Positions 1 to 5,813 of a DNA stretch of 9,976 bases are shown in pieces. The notes below the pieces were generated by a model. It ran no database searches and was not told where the DNA came from. It worked only from the letters and a program-made list of their open reading frames with translations. This DNA is from an uncultured Collinsella sp. (GTDB lineage: Bacteria; Actinomycetota; Coriobacteriia; Coriobacteriales; Coriobacteriaceae), in the NCBI GenBank assembly GCA_902470925.1, contig CABRIF010000087.1:1-9976 (forward strand), written 5' to 3'. The position numbers and the translations under genes are program-made. The stretch's first letter is position 1; every line of letters begins with the position of its first letter.

Positions 1-41
1 AAGGAGTATCGTCGGCAGCGTCAGATGTGTATAAGAGACAG
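1..41 (+). other. Sequencing adapter (index plus Nextera read-1/mosaic end)
   Basis: This is not genomic DNA. Bases 1-8 (AAGGAGTA) match the Illumina Nextera i5 index known as S507. Bases 9-41 match the Nextera read-1 transposon adapter, and its last 19 bases (23-41) are the Tn5 mosaic end AGATGTGTATAAGAGACAG. Genomic sequence begins at about 42. An ATG at 27 inside the adapter opens a false N-terminal extension of the first gene. Confidence 0.98.
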
Positions 42-42
42 C

Positions 43-95
43 CCGAATCGACCCCGTCCCCAACCGTCCGTCCGAATCGACCCCGTCCCCAACCG
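43..95. repeat. 24-bp direct repeat, two copies
   Basis: Two identical 24-base copies lie at 43-66 and 72-95, separated by TCCGT (29-base period). Each contains CGACCCCGTCCCCAACCG. The array runs into the adapter, so further copies may exist upstream. It ends immediately before the ribosome binding site of sufU. The other strand reads GGTTGGGGACGGGGTCG. G-rich elements of this style recur as dispersed REP-like repeats in some actinobacterial genomes; that link is from memory and not tested here. Confidence 0.85.
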
Positions 96-110
96 CTGAA
101 AGGACCTGCG

Positions 111-536
111 ATGGGAAACCTCTACAGCTCAACCACCTTCATGGAGCACAACAGCCATCCCGACTACAAGTACGCCATGGAAGGCGCCACCCACACCCAC
201 GACGGCGTCAACCCCAGCTGCGGCGATGAGCTCACCTTGTCGCTGCGCGTCGAGGGCGACGTGATCGAGGAGGCGGCATTCACCGGACACGGCTGCGCCA
301 TCTCCCAGGCCAGCGCCGACATCATGGCCGAGCTCATCACCGGCGAGACCCTTCAGGAAGCACGGCGCCTGTCGGAGCTCTTCCTCGCCATGATTCGCGG
401 TGACAAGCTGTCCGAGACGGACTTCGAAGACCTGGATGAGGCCGCGCAGCTGCAGGACATCTCCCACATGCCCGCCCGCGTGAAATGCGCCGAGCTTGCC
501 TGGCGCACGCTGAACAGCATCCTCGACGCCCAGTGA
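111..536 (+). CDS. sufU: SufU-type Fe-S cluster assembly / sulfur-transfer protein
   Basis: This 141-residue NifU_N-fold protein matches SufU, the zinc-dependent sulfur acceptor of the cysteine desulfurase SufS in the SUF iron-sulfur pathway of Gram-positive bacteria. The expected ligands are visible: C37 and D39 in NPSCGD, C62 in GHGCAISQAS, and C126 in MPARVKCAELAW. The insertion between residues 97 and 118, which separates SufU from classical IscU, is also present, and the length is normal. The ATG at 111 is chosen because GAAAGGA lies 6 bases upstream; the in-frame ATG at 27 is in adapter. sufS and sufBCD would be expected upstream, outside the window. The stop overlaps the next start (TGATG), so translation is probably coupled to an ABC permease, an unusual partner for sufU. 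Confidence 0.93.
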   Translation: MGNLYSSTTFMEHNSHPDYKYAMEGATHTHDGVNPSCGDELTLSLRVEGDVIEEAAFTGHGCAISQASADIMAELITGETLQEARRLSELFLAMIRGDKLSETDFEDLDEAAQLQDISHMPARVKCAELAWRTLNSILDAQ

Positions 537-1213
537 TGCTCCAACAGGCCGTCTCGTACTTCACCGCCAACGGCGCGGACTGGCTCGCGCTCGCGATTCA
601 GCATGTGTCCATCAGCGGCGCTGCCTTGATCTTGGCAACCGTCATCGCCGCGCCCGCCGGCGCCCTTGCATCACGCAGCCGAGTCGCAGGCATCATGGCA
701 AGTGCTCTTGCCGGCGTGATGAGAGTCGTGCCGAGCCTGGCCGTCCTCATCCTATGCGTCCCCTACCTGGGGGTTGGCCCTATCCCGGCCATCGTGGCCC
801 TCACCATGCTCGCCGTTCCCCCCATCCTCATCAACACGGCAACCGCCCTTCAGGGCGTACCCGCACCGGTGCTCGAAGCCGCCCGGGGCATGGGCATGAA
901 CCGTTGGCAGGTGTTTGCCCGCGTACATGCTCCCTTGGCCCTGCCCTTCGCCTTCACGGGCGTGCAGACAGCCGCGACAGAAGTCATCGCGTCGGCTACC
1001 CTGGCATCCTATATCGGAGCGGGCGGCCTGGGCGTGCTAATCCACACCGGCATCGGAGCGCTTCGATTCGACCTGCTGTGGATTGGAGGCCTCTCGGTTG
1101 CCATGCTCTCCCTCCTCGTCAACCGCCTGCTGGCGCATATCGGACGCCGCCTGCGGCACCATGAGCTCGCAGCGGCAACCCCTTCTCCCGCATCGACCGA
1201 AGCGGCCCTCTAA
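536..1213 (+). CDS. OpuC/OsmU-type ABC importer permease 1
   Basis: This 225-residue integral membrane protein is the pore subunit of a quaternary-amine (betaine/choline/carnitine class) ABC importer. Hydrophobic segments alternate with short loops from about residue 20 to 205. The cytoplasmic coupling (EAA) loop is clear at about 112-136, including EAARGMGMNRWQVFARV and a following PLALP. The segment VVPSLAVL (about 64-71) and the GAGGLG stretch are typical of OpuBB/OpuBD and YehW/YehY permeases. The ATG at 536 overlaps the sufU stop; an in-frame ATG at 485 lies inside sufU and is rejected. The tail after about residue 205 is polar and Ala/Ser/Thr-rich. It is the first gene of a permease, binding protein, ATPase, permease set. 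The exact substrate cannot be read from the sequence. Confidence 0.9.
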   Translation: MLQQAVSYFTANGADWLALAIQHVSISGAALILATVIAAPAGALASRSRVAGIMASALAGVMRVVPSLAVLILCVPYLGVGPIPAIVALTMLAVPPILINTATALQGVPAPVLEAARGMGMNRWQVFARVHAPLALPFAFTGVQTAATEVIASATLASYIGAGGLGVLIHTGIGALRFDLLWIGGLSVAMLSLLVNRLLAHIGRRLRHHELAAATPSPASTEAAL

Positions 1214-1234
1214 CCGCTGACGAAAGGAACCGCC

Positions 1235-2143
1235 ATGCACTCGACCCTTACACGCCGCGGCGCGCTCGCCGCTATCGGAGCAGGAACCATCGGCATGGGC
1301 CTGCTGTCGCTTTCCGGCTGCGCAGGCAGCGATGAGTCCGAGGCCGCGCGCGTCACCGTAGGCTCAAAAGCGTTCACCGAAGGCGTCATTCTCTCCGAAC
1401 TCTACGCGCTCGCCCTCGAAGACGCCGGCATCCCCGTAAAGCGCTCCTTCGAGATCTCGGGCGCGCTCATCCACACCGCGCTCACCTCGGGCGATATCGA
1501 CCTATATCCGGAGTACACCGGAACCGGCCTCATCTCCATTCTCAAACATGATCCCATCTCCGATCCGGACGAGGCCTTCGAGGCGGTTCGCGATGGCTAC
1601 CGGCACGAATACGACCTCATCTGGCTCGACCGCTCCGAAGCAGCCGACGGTCAGGGACTCGTCATCACCACCAAGGTAGCGCAAGAGCTCAGCATCTCGA
1701 CTATCAGCGACCTGCAGCTCCACGCCCACGAGCTCCGCTTTGCCAGTCAGGGACAGTTCGACGAACGCACCGACGGCCTCGCCGCACTCGAGCAGACGTA
1801 CGGTCCATTCACCTGGGCCGAGCACGAGGTGTACGACGAGGGCCTCAAATACGAGGTCCTGAAAGCCGACAAAGCCGACGTCACGCCCGCCTATACCACC
1901 GAAGCCCAGCTCGTAGATGATGCCTTCACCCTTCTGGAAGATGACCTGCATGTCTGGCCACCCTATAACGTGGCCCCGGTGGTGCGATCTGAGGTGCTCG
2001 AGCGGACCCCGCAGATCGCCGAGGCGCTCAAGCGCGTAAACGATGCGCTCACCACCGAGGTGCTCACCACGCTGAACGCTCGTGTCGACCTCGATAAAGA
2101 AGACTATGAAGATGTTGCCTCCGATTTCTTCCGGTCCCTGTAA
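1235..2143 (+). CDS. Osmoprotectant-type substrate-binding lipoprotein (OpuAC/ProX family)
   Basis: This 302-residue extracytoplasmic binding protein probably delivers a quaternary-amine solute to the neighbouring permeases. The N-terminus has TRRGALAAIG, a twin-arginine-like start, a hydrophobic stretch, and the lipobox LSGC with the lipidated Cys at 29; the mature protein begins there. OpuAC-family landmarks follow in order: VGSKAFTEGVILSE (42-55), GDIDLYPEYTGTG (86-98), TISDL (156-160), FDERTDGLAALEQTYG (175-190), EGLKYEVLKADKADV (202-216) and LLEDDLHVWPPYNVAPVVR (233-251). The N-x-T-Y element that often precedes the inter-lobe strand reads DGQGLVI (138-144) here, so the ligand cage may differ from classic OpuCC. 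The start is set by AAAGGA 6 bases upstream of the ATG. Betaine, choline or carnitine are all possible ligands. Confidence 0.92.
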   Translation: MHSTLTRRGALAAIGAGTIGMGLLSLSGCAGSDESEAARVTVGSKAFTEGVILSELYALALEDAGIPVKRSFEISGALIHTALTSGDIDLYPEYTGTGLISILKHDPISDPDEAFEAVRDGYRHEYDLIWLDRSEAADGQGLVITTKVAQELSISTISDLQLHAHELRFASQGQFDERTDGLAALEQTYGPFTWAEHEVYDEGLKYEVLKADKADVTPAYTTEAQLVDDAFTLLEDDLHVWPPYNVAPVVRSEVLERTPQIAEALKRVNDALTTEVLTTLNARVDLDKEDYEDVASDFFRSL

Positions 2144-2197
2144 ACACGATTTCGCCTCGAGCCGCTGAAAACAGCCACACGGAAAGCGACCACGCGC

Positions 2198-2959
2198 ATG
2201 ACCCCTGCCGTCACATTCAACAGCGTTACCAAACGATTCGGTGCATCCGGCCCACCGGCGCTCGATGGGATCAGCCTGTCCATCGACGCAGGCGAGCTCG
2301 TCTGCGTGCTGGGCACGTCGGGTGGCGGCAAAACCACCTTCATCAAGCTCATCAACCGACTCATCGAGCCCGACGAGGGGCAGGTGCTCGTGAACGGTCG
2401 CGATGTGTCCGACGTCGACCCGATCGAGCTGCGCCGCAGCATAGGGTATGTCATCCAGCAGTCCGGATTGTTCCCCCACATGACCGTCGCGCAGAATATC
2501 GGCTGCGTGCCGCATATCCTCGGATGGACACGGGCACGCATCGAAGCGCGTGTGGACGAGCTGCTCGAACTCGTGCATCTTGAACCCAATCGATTCCGCA
2601 ATCGCTATCCCGCGCAACTATCCGGCGGGCAACAGCAGCGCGTGGGTCTGGCGCGCGGACTTGCCGCCGAACCGGCCCTGATGCTGCTCGATGAACCGTT
2701 CGGCGCCGTCGACGCCATCACGCGGACCGCACTCCAAGACGAGCTGCTCCACCTCCACCGCAACAGCGGCAAGACCTTCCTCTTCGTTACGCACGATATC
2801 GAGGAGGCGCGGCGTCTCGCCACGCGTGTGCTTGTGCTGGACGAAGGGCGCATCCAGCAGTACGGCACCTTTGAGGAGCTATACGAGCGCCCCGCGACGC
2901 CGTTTGTCGAACAGCTGATGCGAGGGGTCTCCGGACACGTGAGTCGGTGCGGGCGATGA
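2198..2959 (+). CDS. OpuCA-like ABC transporter ATP-binding protein
   Basis: This 253-residue nucleotide-binding subunit powers the flanking permeases. All ABC motifs are intact: Walker A GTSGGGKT (39-46), Q-loop Gln at 88 in VIQQSGLFPHMTV, signature LSGGQQQR (141-148), Walker B LMLLDEPFG with D165/E166, D-loop VDA (171-173) and H-loop His199 in VTHD. The GLFPHMTVAQNI segment and RNRYPAQLSGG are characteristic of the glycine betaine/OpuCA branch. It stops shortly after the NBD, so the tandem CBS domains that sense ionic strength in OpuA/OpuCA are absent and CBS-based osmotic gating is not expected. A weak GGAAAG lies 11 bases before the ATG. The last bases form an ATGA overlap with the next permease. 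Confidence 0.94.
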   Translation: MTPAVTFNSVTKRFGASGPPALDGISLSIDAGELVCVLGTSGGGKTTFIKLINRLIEPDEGQVLVNGRDVSDVDPIELRRSIGYVIQQSGLFPHMTVAQNIGCVPHILGWTRARIEARVDELLELVHLEPNRFRNRYPAQLSGGQQQRVGLARGLAAEPALMLLDEPFGAVDAITRTALQDELLHLHRNSGKTFLFVTHDIEEARRLATRVLVLDEGRIQQYGTFEELYERPATPFVEQLMRGVSGHVSRCGR

Positions 2960-3675
2960 CGGGGACGAACGGCATCCACGAGCTGCTGCGCTATCTCGAG
3001 CGCCATGCCGACGACCTGCTAAGGGCCACGGCAGAGCACGCCGGGCTCGTGAGCACGACCCTTGTCATCTCATGCGTCGTGGCTGGTATGCTCATCTGCG
3101 CCTGCCTTGCGCGCCCTCGCCTTGCGCACGTAATCACCGAAGCTGCAGCCGCCCTCTACGCCATACCGAGCCTCGCCCTGTTCGCCCTGCTCATCCCCCT
3201 CACCGGTTTAGGAGCCACCACCGCGGTCGCGGTCATGACCATCTACTGCCAATTTATCCTCGTACGCAATGCGCTCGACGGTCTGCTCGGTGTCGACCGC
3301 GCGATTATCGAGGCGGCAACGGGCATGGGCATGAACCCGCGCCAGCTTCTGCTCCGCATTCAAATCCCCTTGGCACTGCCCTCTATCATTTCCGGCATCC
3401 GTCTTGCCGCCCTATCCTGCGTAGGCATCGCCACTGTCGCCGCAAGCATCAACGCCGGCGGCCTCGGTGCCCTGCTTTTCAGCGGCCTGAGAAGCCTTCA
3501 TATGGAAAAGATCGTGGCCGCCACCGCCTGCTGCGTCCTACTTGCGCTTGCCTTCGATCTCATCTTGAGGCTGCTGGGACGTACGGTCGACTATCGCTCG
3601 TATCACCACATATTGAAGCGCTCCATTCCTGAAAATACATCGGTTCTGAGAAAACACCCGCTAAAATCGCGCTAA
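2956..3675 (+). CDS. OpuC/OsmU-type ABC importer permease 2
   Basis: This 239-residue second pore subunit is homologous to the first permease. Hydrophobic spans start at about residue 30. YAIPSLALFALLIPLTGLG lies around 67-85. The EAA loop is near 116-141, with IIEAATGMGMNPRQLLLRI followed by PLALP. A NAGGLGALLFSG segment comes later. The C-terminal roughly 30 residues are basic and polar, probably cytoplasmic. I prefer the ATG at 2956, which overlaps the ATPase stop as ATGA and implies translational coupling; an in-frame GTG at 2947 would add only three residues. No obvious Shine-Dalgarno precedes it, which fits coupling. The two different permeases suggest a heterodimeric channel, as in OpuC and OsmU systems. 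Confidence 0.9.
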   Translation: MTGTNGIHELLRYLERHADDLLRATAEHAGLVSTTLVISCVVAGMLICACLARPRLAHVITEAAAALYAIPSLALFALLIPLTGLGATTAVAVMTIYCQFILVRNALDGLLGVDRAIIEAATGMGMNPRQLLLRIQIPLALPSIISGIRLAALSCVGIATVAASINAGGLGALLFSGLRSLHMEKIVAATACCVLLALAFDLILRLLGRTVDYRSYHHILKRSIPENTSVLRKHPLKSR

Positions 3676-3678
3676 AAT
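3659..3678 (+). promoter_or_regulatory. Duplicated CGCTAAAAT element, possible promoter of the NifU-like/GGGtGRT pair
   Basis: CGCTAAAAT occurs twice (3659-3667 and 3670-3678) with an 11-base period, across the stop codon of the upstream permease and 77 bases before the next gene. TAAAAT resembles a -10 hexamer, and the period is about one DNA turn. I found no convincing -35 at 16-18 bases from either copy, so it could be a promoter with a poor -35 or a tandem regulator site. Confidence 0.35.
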
Positions 3679-3754
3679 GGGGCTGCATGTCAGGTTTGTT
3701 CGGCTCCGCTCTCGCCTGGGCGCGTCGAACACCAACACGAAAGAGAGGAGAGGC

Positions 3755-4489
3755 ATGCAGTACTCATCTGAAGTGGAGAACATGTGCCCCGTCGCCAAGG
3801 GCGCATACCACGGCCCCGCGCCCATCCCCGAGGAGGGCAAGTGGGTCCAGGCCAAGGAGGTCAAGGACATCTCCGGCCTCACCCACGGTGTGGGCTGGTG
3901 CGCTCCGCAGCAGGGCGCCTGCAAGCTCACGCTGAACGTCAAGGAGGGCATCATCGAGGAGGCTCTCGTTGAGACCATCGGCTGCTCGGGCATGACCCAC
4001 TCCGCCGCCATGGCTTCCGAGATCCTTCCCGGCAAGACCATCCTCGAGGCCCTCAACACCGACCTCGTCTGCGACGCCATCAACGTGGCCATGCGCGAGA
4101 TCTTCCTGCAGATCGTGTACGGCCGCAGCCAGACCGCGTTCTCCGAGGGCGGTCTGCCCGTGGGCGCCTCCCTCGACGACCTCGGCAAGGGCCTGCGCTC
4201 CCAGGTCGGCACCATGTTCGGCACGAAGGCCAAGGGTGCTCGCTACCTCGAGCTCGCCCAGGGCTATGTGACCCGCATGGCGCTCAACGCCAACAACGAG
4301 ATCATCGCGTTCGAGTTCATGAACCTCGGCAAGTTCACCGACGCCCTTAAGGCCGGTAAGACCCCCGAGGAGGCCATCGCCGGCGCCATGGGCCACTACG
4401 GCCAGTGGGAGAACGCCGCCAAGTACATCGATCCGCGCACGGACGAGGAGACCCACTCCGTCGCCAACGTGTTCCCGGTTCACGAGTAG
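3755..4489 (+). CDS. NifU-like Fe-S scaffold-type protein, partner of GGGtGRT protein
   Basis: This 244-residue protein carries a diverged NifU_N-like core. WCAPQQGACKLTLNV (48-62), IGCSGMTHSAAMASEIL (75-91) and VCDAINVAMREI (105-116) correspond in order to the three cysteine regions of NifU/SufU. The candidate ligands are C56, C77 and C106, with extra cysteines at C11 and C49. The normal NPxCGD is replaced by PQQGAC, so the aspartate ligand of SufU is missing. About 120 further residues have no recognised domain. Homologues are annotated as iron-sulfur assembly scaffolds, but the function is unproven. GGAGAGG just before the ATG at 3755 fixes the start; an in-frame ATG at 3677 lacks such a site. 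Lys is read almost only as AAG and Glu as GAG, suggesting high expression. The GGGtGRT gene follows after 18 bases. Confidence 0.88.
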   Translation: MQYSSEVENMCPVAKGAYHGPAPIPEEGKWVQAKEVKDISGLTHGVGWCAPQQGACKLTLNVKEGIIEEALVETIGCSGMTHSAAMASEILPGKTILEALNTDLVCDAINVAMREIFLQIVYGRSQTAFSEGGLPVGASLDDLGKGLRSQVGTMFGTKAKGARYLELAQGYVTRMALNANNEIIAFEFMNLGKFTDALKAGKTPEEAIAGAMGHYGQWENAAKYIDPRTDEETHSVANVFPVHE

Positions 4490-4507
4490 AAAGGGAGGGA
4501 TATATCC

Positions 4508-5512
4508 ATGGCTGTAACTTTCGAAGGGTACGAGCGCCGCGTTGAGAAGATCAACGCCTGCCTCGCTGAGAACGGCATTGCCTCCCTCGAGGAAGCCGAG
4601 CAGATCTGCCTCGACAAGGGCGTGAACGCCCGCGAGATCGTGCACGACACCCAGTCCATCGCGTTCCAGAACGCCGAGTGGGCCTACACCCTGGGTTGCG
4701 CGCTCGCCATCAAGAAGGGCGCTAAGAGCGCTTCCGAGGCCGCTTCCATCATCGGTGAGGGCATCCAGGCCTTCACCGTCCCCGGCTCCGTTGCCGAGGA
4801 CCGCAAGGTCGGCTTGGGCCACGGCAACCTGGGCGCCATGCTGCTGTCCGATGACACCGAGTGCTTCGCGTTCCTGGCCGGTCACGAGTCCTTCGCTGCC
4901 GCCGAGGGCGCCATCAAGCTGGCCCTCAACGCCAACAAGGCCCGCAAGACGCCGCTGCGCGTCATCCTGAACGGTCTGGGCAAGGACGCCGCTCAGATCA
5001 TCGCCCGCATCAACGGCTTCACCTATGTGAAGACCCAGTTCGACTACTTCACGGGCGAGCTCAAGGTCGTCGAGACCATCCCCTACTCCGATGGTCCCCG
5101 CGCTGCCGTCAACTGCTACGGCGCCGACGACGTCCGCGAGGGCGTTGCCATCATGTGGCACGAGAACGTGGACATCTCCATCACCGGTAACTCCACCAAC
5201 CCCACGCGCTTCCAGCACCCCACCGCGGGCACCTACAAGAAGGAGCGCCTCGAGGCTGGCAAGAAGTACTTCTCTGTGGCTTCCGGTGGCGGCACTGGCC
5301 GTACCCTGCACCCGGACAACATGGGCGCCGGCCCCGCCTCCTACGGCATGACCGACACCATGGGCCGTATGCACTCCGACGCCCAGTTCGCCGGCTCCTC
5401 CTCGGTGCCTGCGCATGTTGACATGATGGGCCTCATCGGCATGGGCAACAACCCCATGGTCGGTGCCACCGTCGCCTGCGCCGTCGCCGTGAACGCCGCG
5501 ATCAACGAGTAG
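4508..5512 (+). CDS. GGGtGRT-family protein (function unknown)
   Basis: This 334-residue protein belongs to the family named for its signature, present here as GGGTGRT at residues 260-266. Other glycine-rich or conserved-looking stretches are VGLGHGNLGAML (about 100-111), HENVDISITGNSTNPTRFQ and the Gly/Met-rich C-terminus (MMGLIGMGNNPMVGATVA). No signal peptide or clear membrane segment is seen, so it is probably cytosolic. The family is found in anaerobes beside a NifU-like gene, as here, but no reaction is established. GGGAGGG lies 7 bases before the ATG, an excellent ribosome binding site. Codons are strongly biased to C/G endings with almost all Lys as AAG, a sign of abundant protein. 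A strong terminator follows 40 bases after the stop, ending the unit. Confidence 0.92.
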   Translation: MAVTFEGYERRVEKINACLAENGIASLEEAEQICLDKGVNAREIVHDTQSIAFQNAEWAYTLGCALAIKKGAKSASEAASIIGEGIQAFTVPGSVAEDRKVGLGHGNLGAMLLSDDTECFAFLAGHESFAAAEGAIKLALNANKARKTPLRVILNGLGKDAAQIIARINGFTYVKTQFDYFTGELKVVETIPYSDGPRAAVNCYGADDVREGVAIMWHENVDISITGNSTNPTRFQHPTAGTYKKERLEAGKKYFSVASGGGTGRTLHPDNMGAGPASYGMTDTMGRMHSDAQFAGSSSVPAHVDMMGLIGMGNNPMVGATVACAVAVNAAINE

Positions 5513-5552
5513 CATCTGAACGCCGCTCGTGCGCGCCTCGGCACGCATGCAC

Positions 5553-5588
5553 AAGCCGTCGATCCTTCCTCGGGTCGACGGCTTTTTT
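5553..5588 (+). terminator. Intrinsic terminator after the GGGtGRT gene
   Basis: A 13-bp stem pairs 5553-5565 with 5572-5584, with one G-U pair (AGCCGTCGATCC against GGGTCGACGGCT) and a 6-base loop. It is followed directly by TTTTTT at 5583-5588. On the opposite strand no T-run follows, so it terminates only the plus-strand unit. Confidence 0.93.
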
Positions 5589-5802
5589 AGTTGAGACGCC
5601 ATGCATAGGCTGATGCGCATCGCGGCACGCACCATGCACGGCCTCGGCAACCCGTGCTCACGCACAGCCAAACGCGACCGCGAGTCCGATCCATCCAGGG
5701 CACCAATACGTCCCTCGATGACCGCACGACGCGGTCGCGTTTGCGCTGGGCGTGCGCCTCACTCCGCAGTGTCTGCTTCGCCCCGCAGCGCCCACCAGCG
5801 CC
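5589..5802. other. Convergent intergenic region with structured repeats
   Basis: With 5513-5588 this makes a 290-base gap between two converging genes. I see no credible gene on either strand. It holds the inverted repeat at 5669-5743 and the direct repeat at 5754-5813, described separately. No T-run follows the inverted repeat on the minus strand, so a classical terminator for the aminotransferase is not evident. Confidence 0.6.
5669..5743. repeat. 14-bp perfect inverted repeat with 47-nt loop
   Basis: CAAACGCGACCGCG (5669-5682) is exactly complementary to CGCGGTCGCGTTTG (5730-5743). Inside the loop, AGGG (5697-5700) can pair with CCCT (5712-5715). The arms would form a very stable stem in RNA from either strand. 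It lies 60-134 bases downstream of the aminotransferase stop in that gene's direction, where a 3' stabilising or termination structure would sit. A structured small RNA is also possible. Confidence 0.75.
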
Positions 5803-5813
5803 TCACTCCGCAG
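5754..5813. repeat. 16-bp direct repeat overlapping the aminotransferase stop
   Basis: GCGCCTCACTCCGCAG is found at 5754-5769 and 5798-5813, a 44-base period. The right copy includes the aminotransferase stop (TCA at 5803-5805, TGA on the minus strand) and its last codons. The left copy lies beyond the gene end. Confidence 0.85.

Noticed and set aside
27..110. N-terminal extension of SufU starting at an ATG at 27
   Set aside because: The ATG lies in the sequencing adapter and the added residues come from adapter and direct repeat. A good ribosome binding site precedes the ATG at 111.
485..535. Longer start for the first permease
   Set aside because: It would overlap sufU by 52 bases, with a polar extension unlike the family. 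The TGATG overlap start fits better.
3764..5671. Very long minus-strand open frame opposite the NifU-like and GGGtGRT genes
   Set aside because: A by-product of strong GC-ending codon bias on the plus strand: low-complexity Gly/Val/Leu/Asp/His composition and no family signature.
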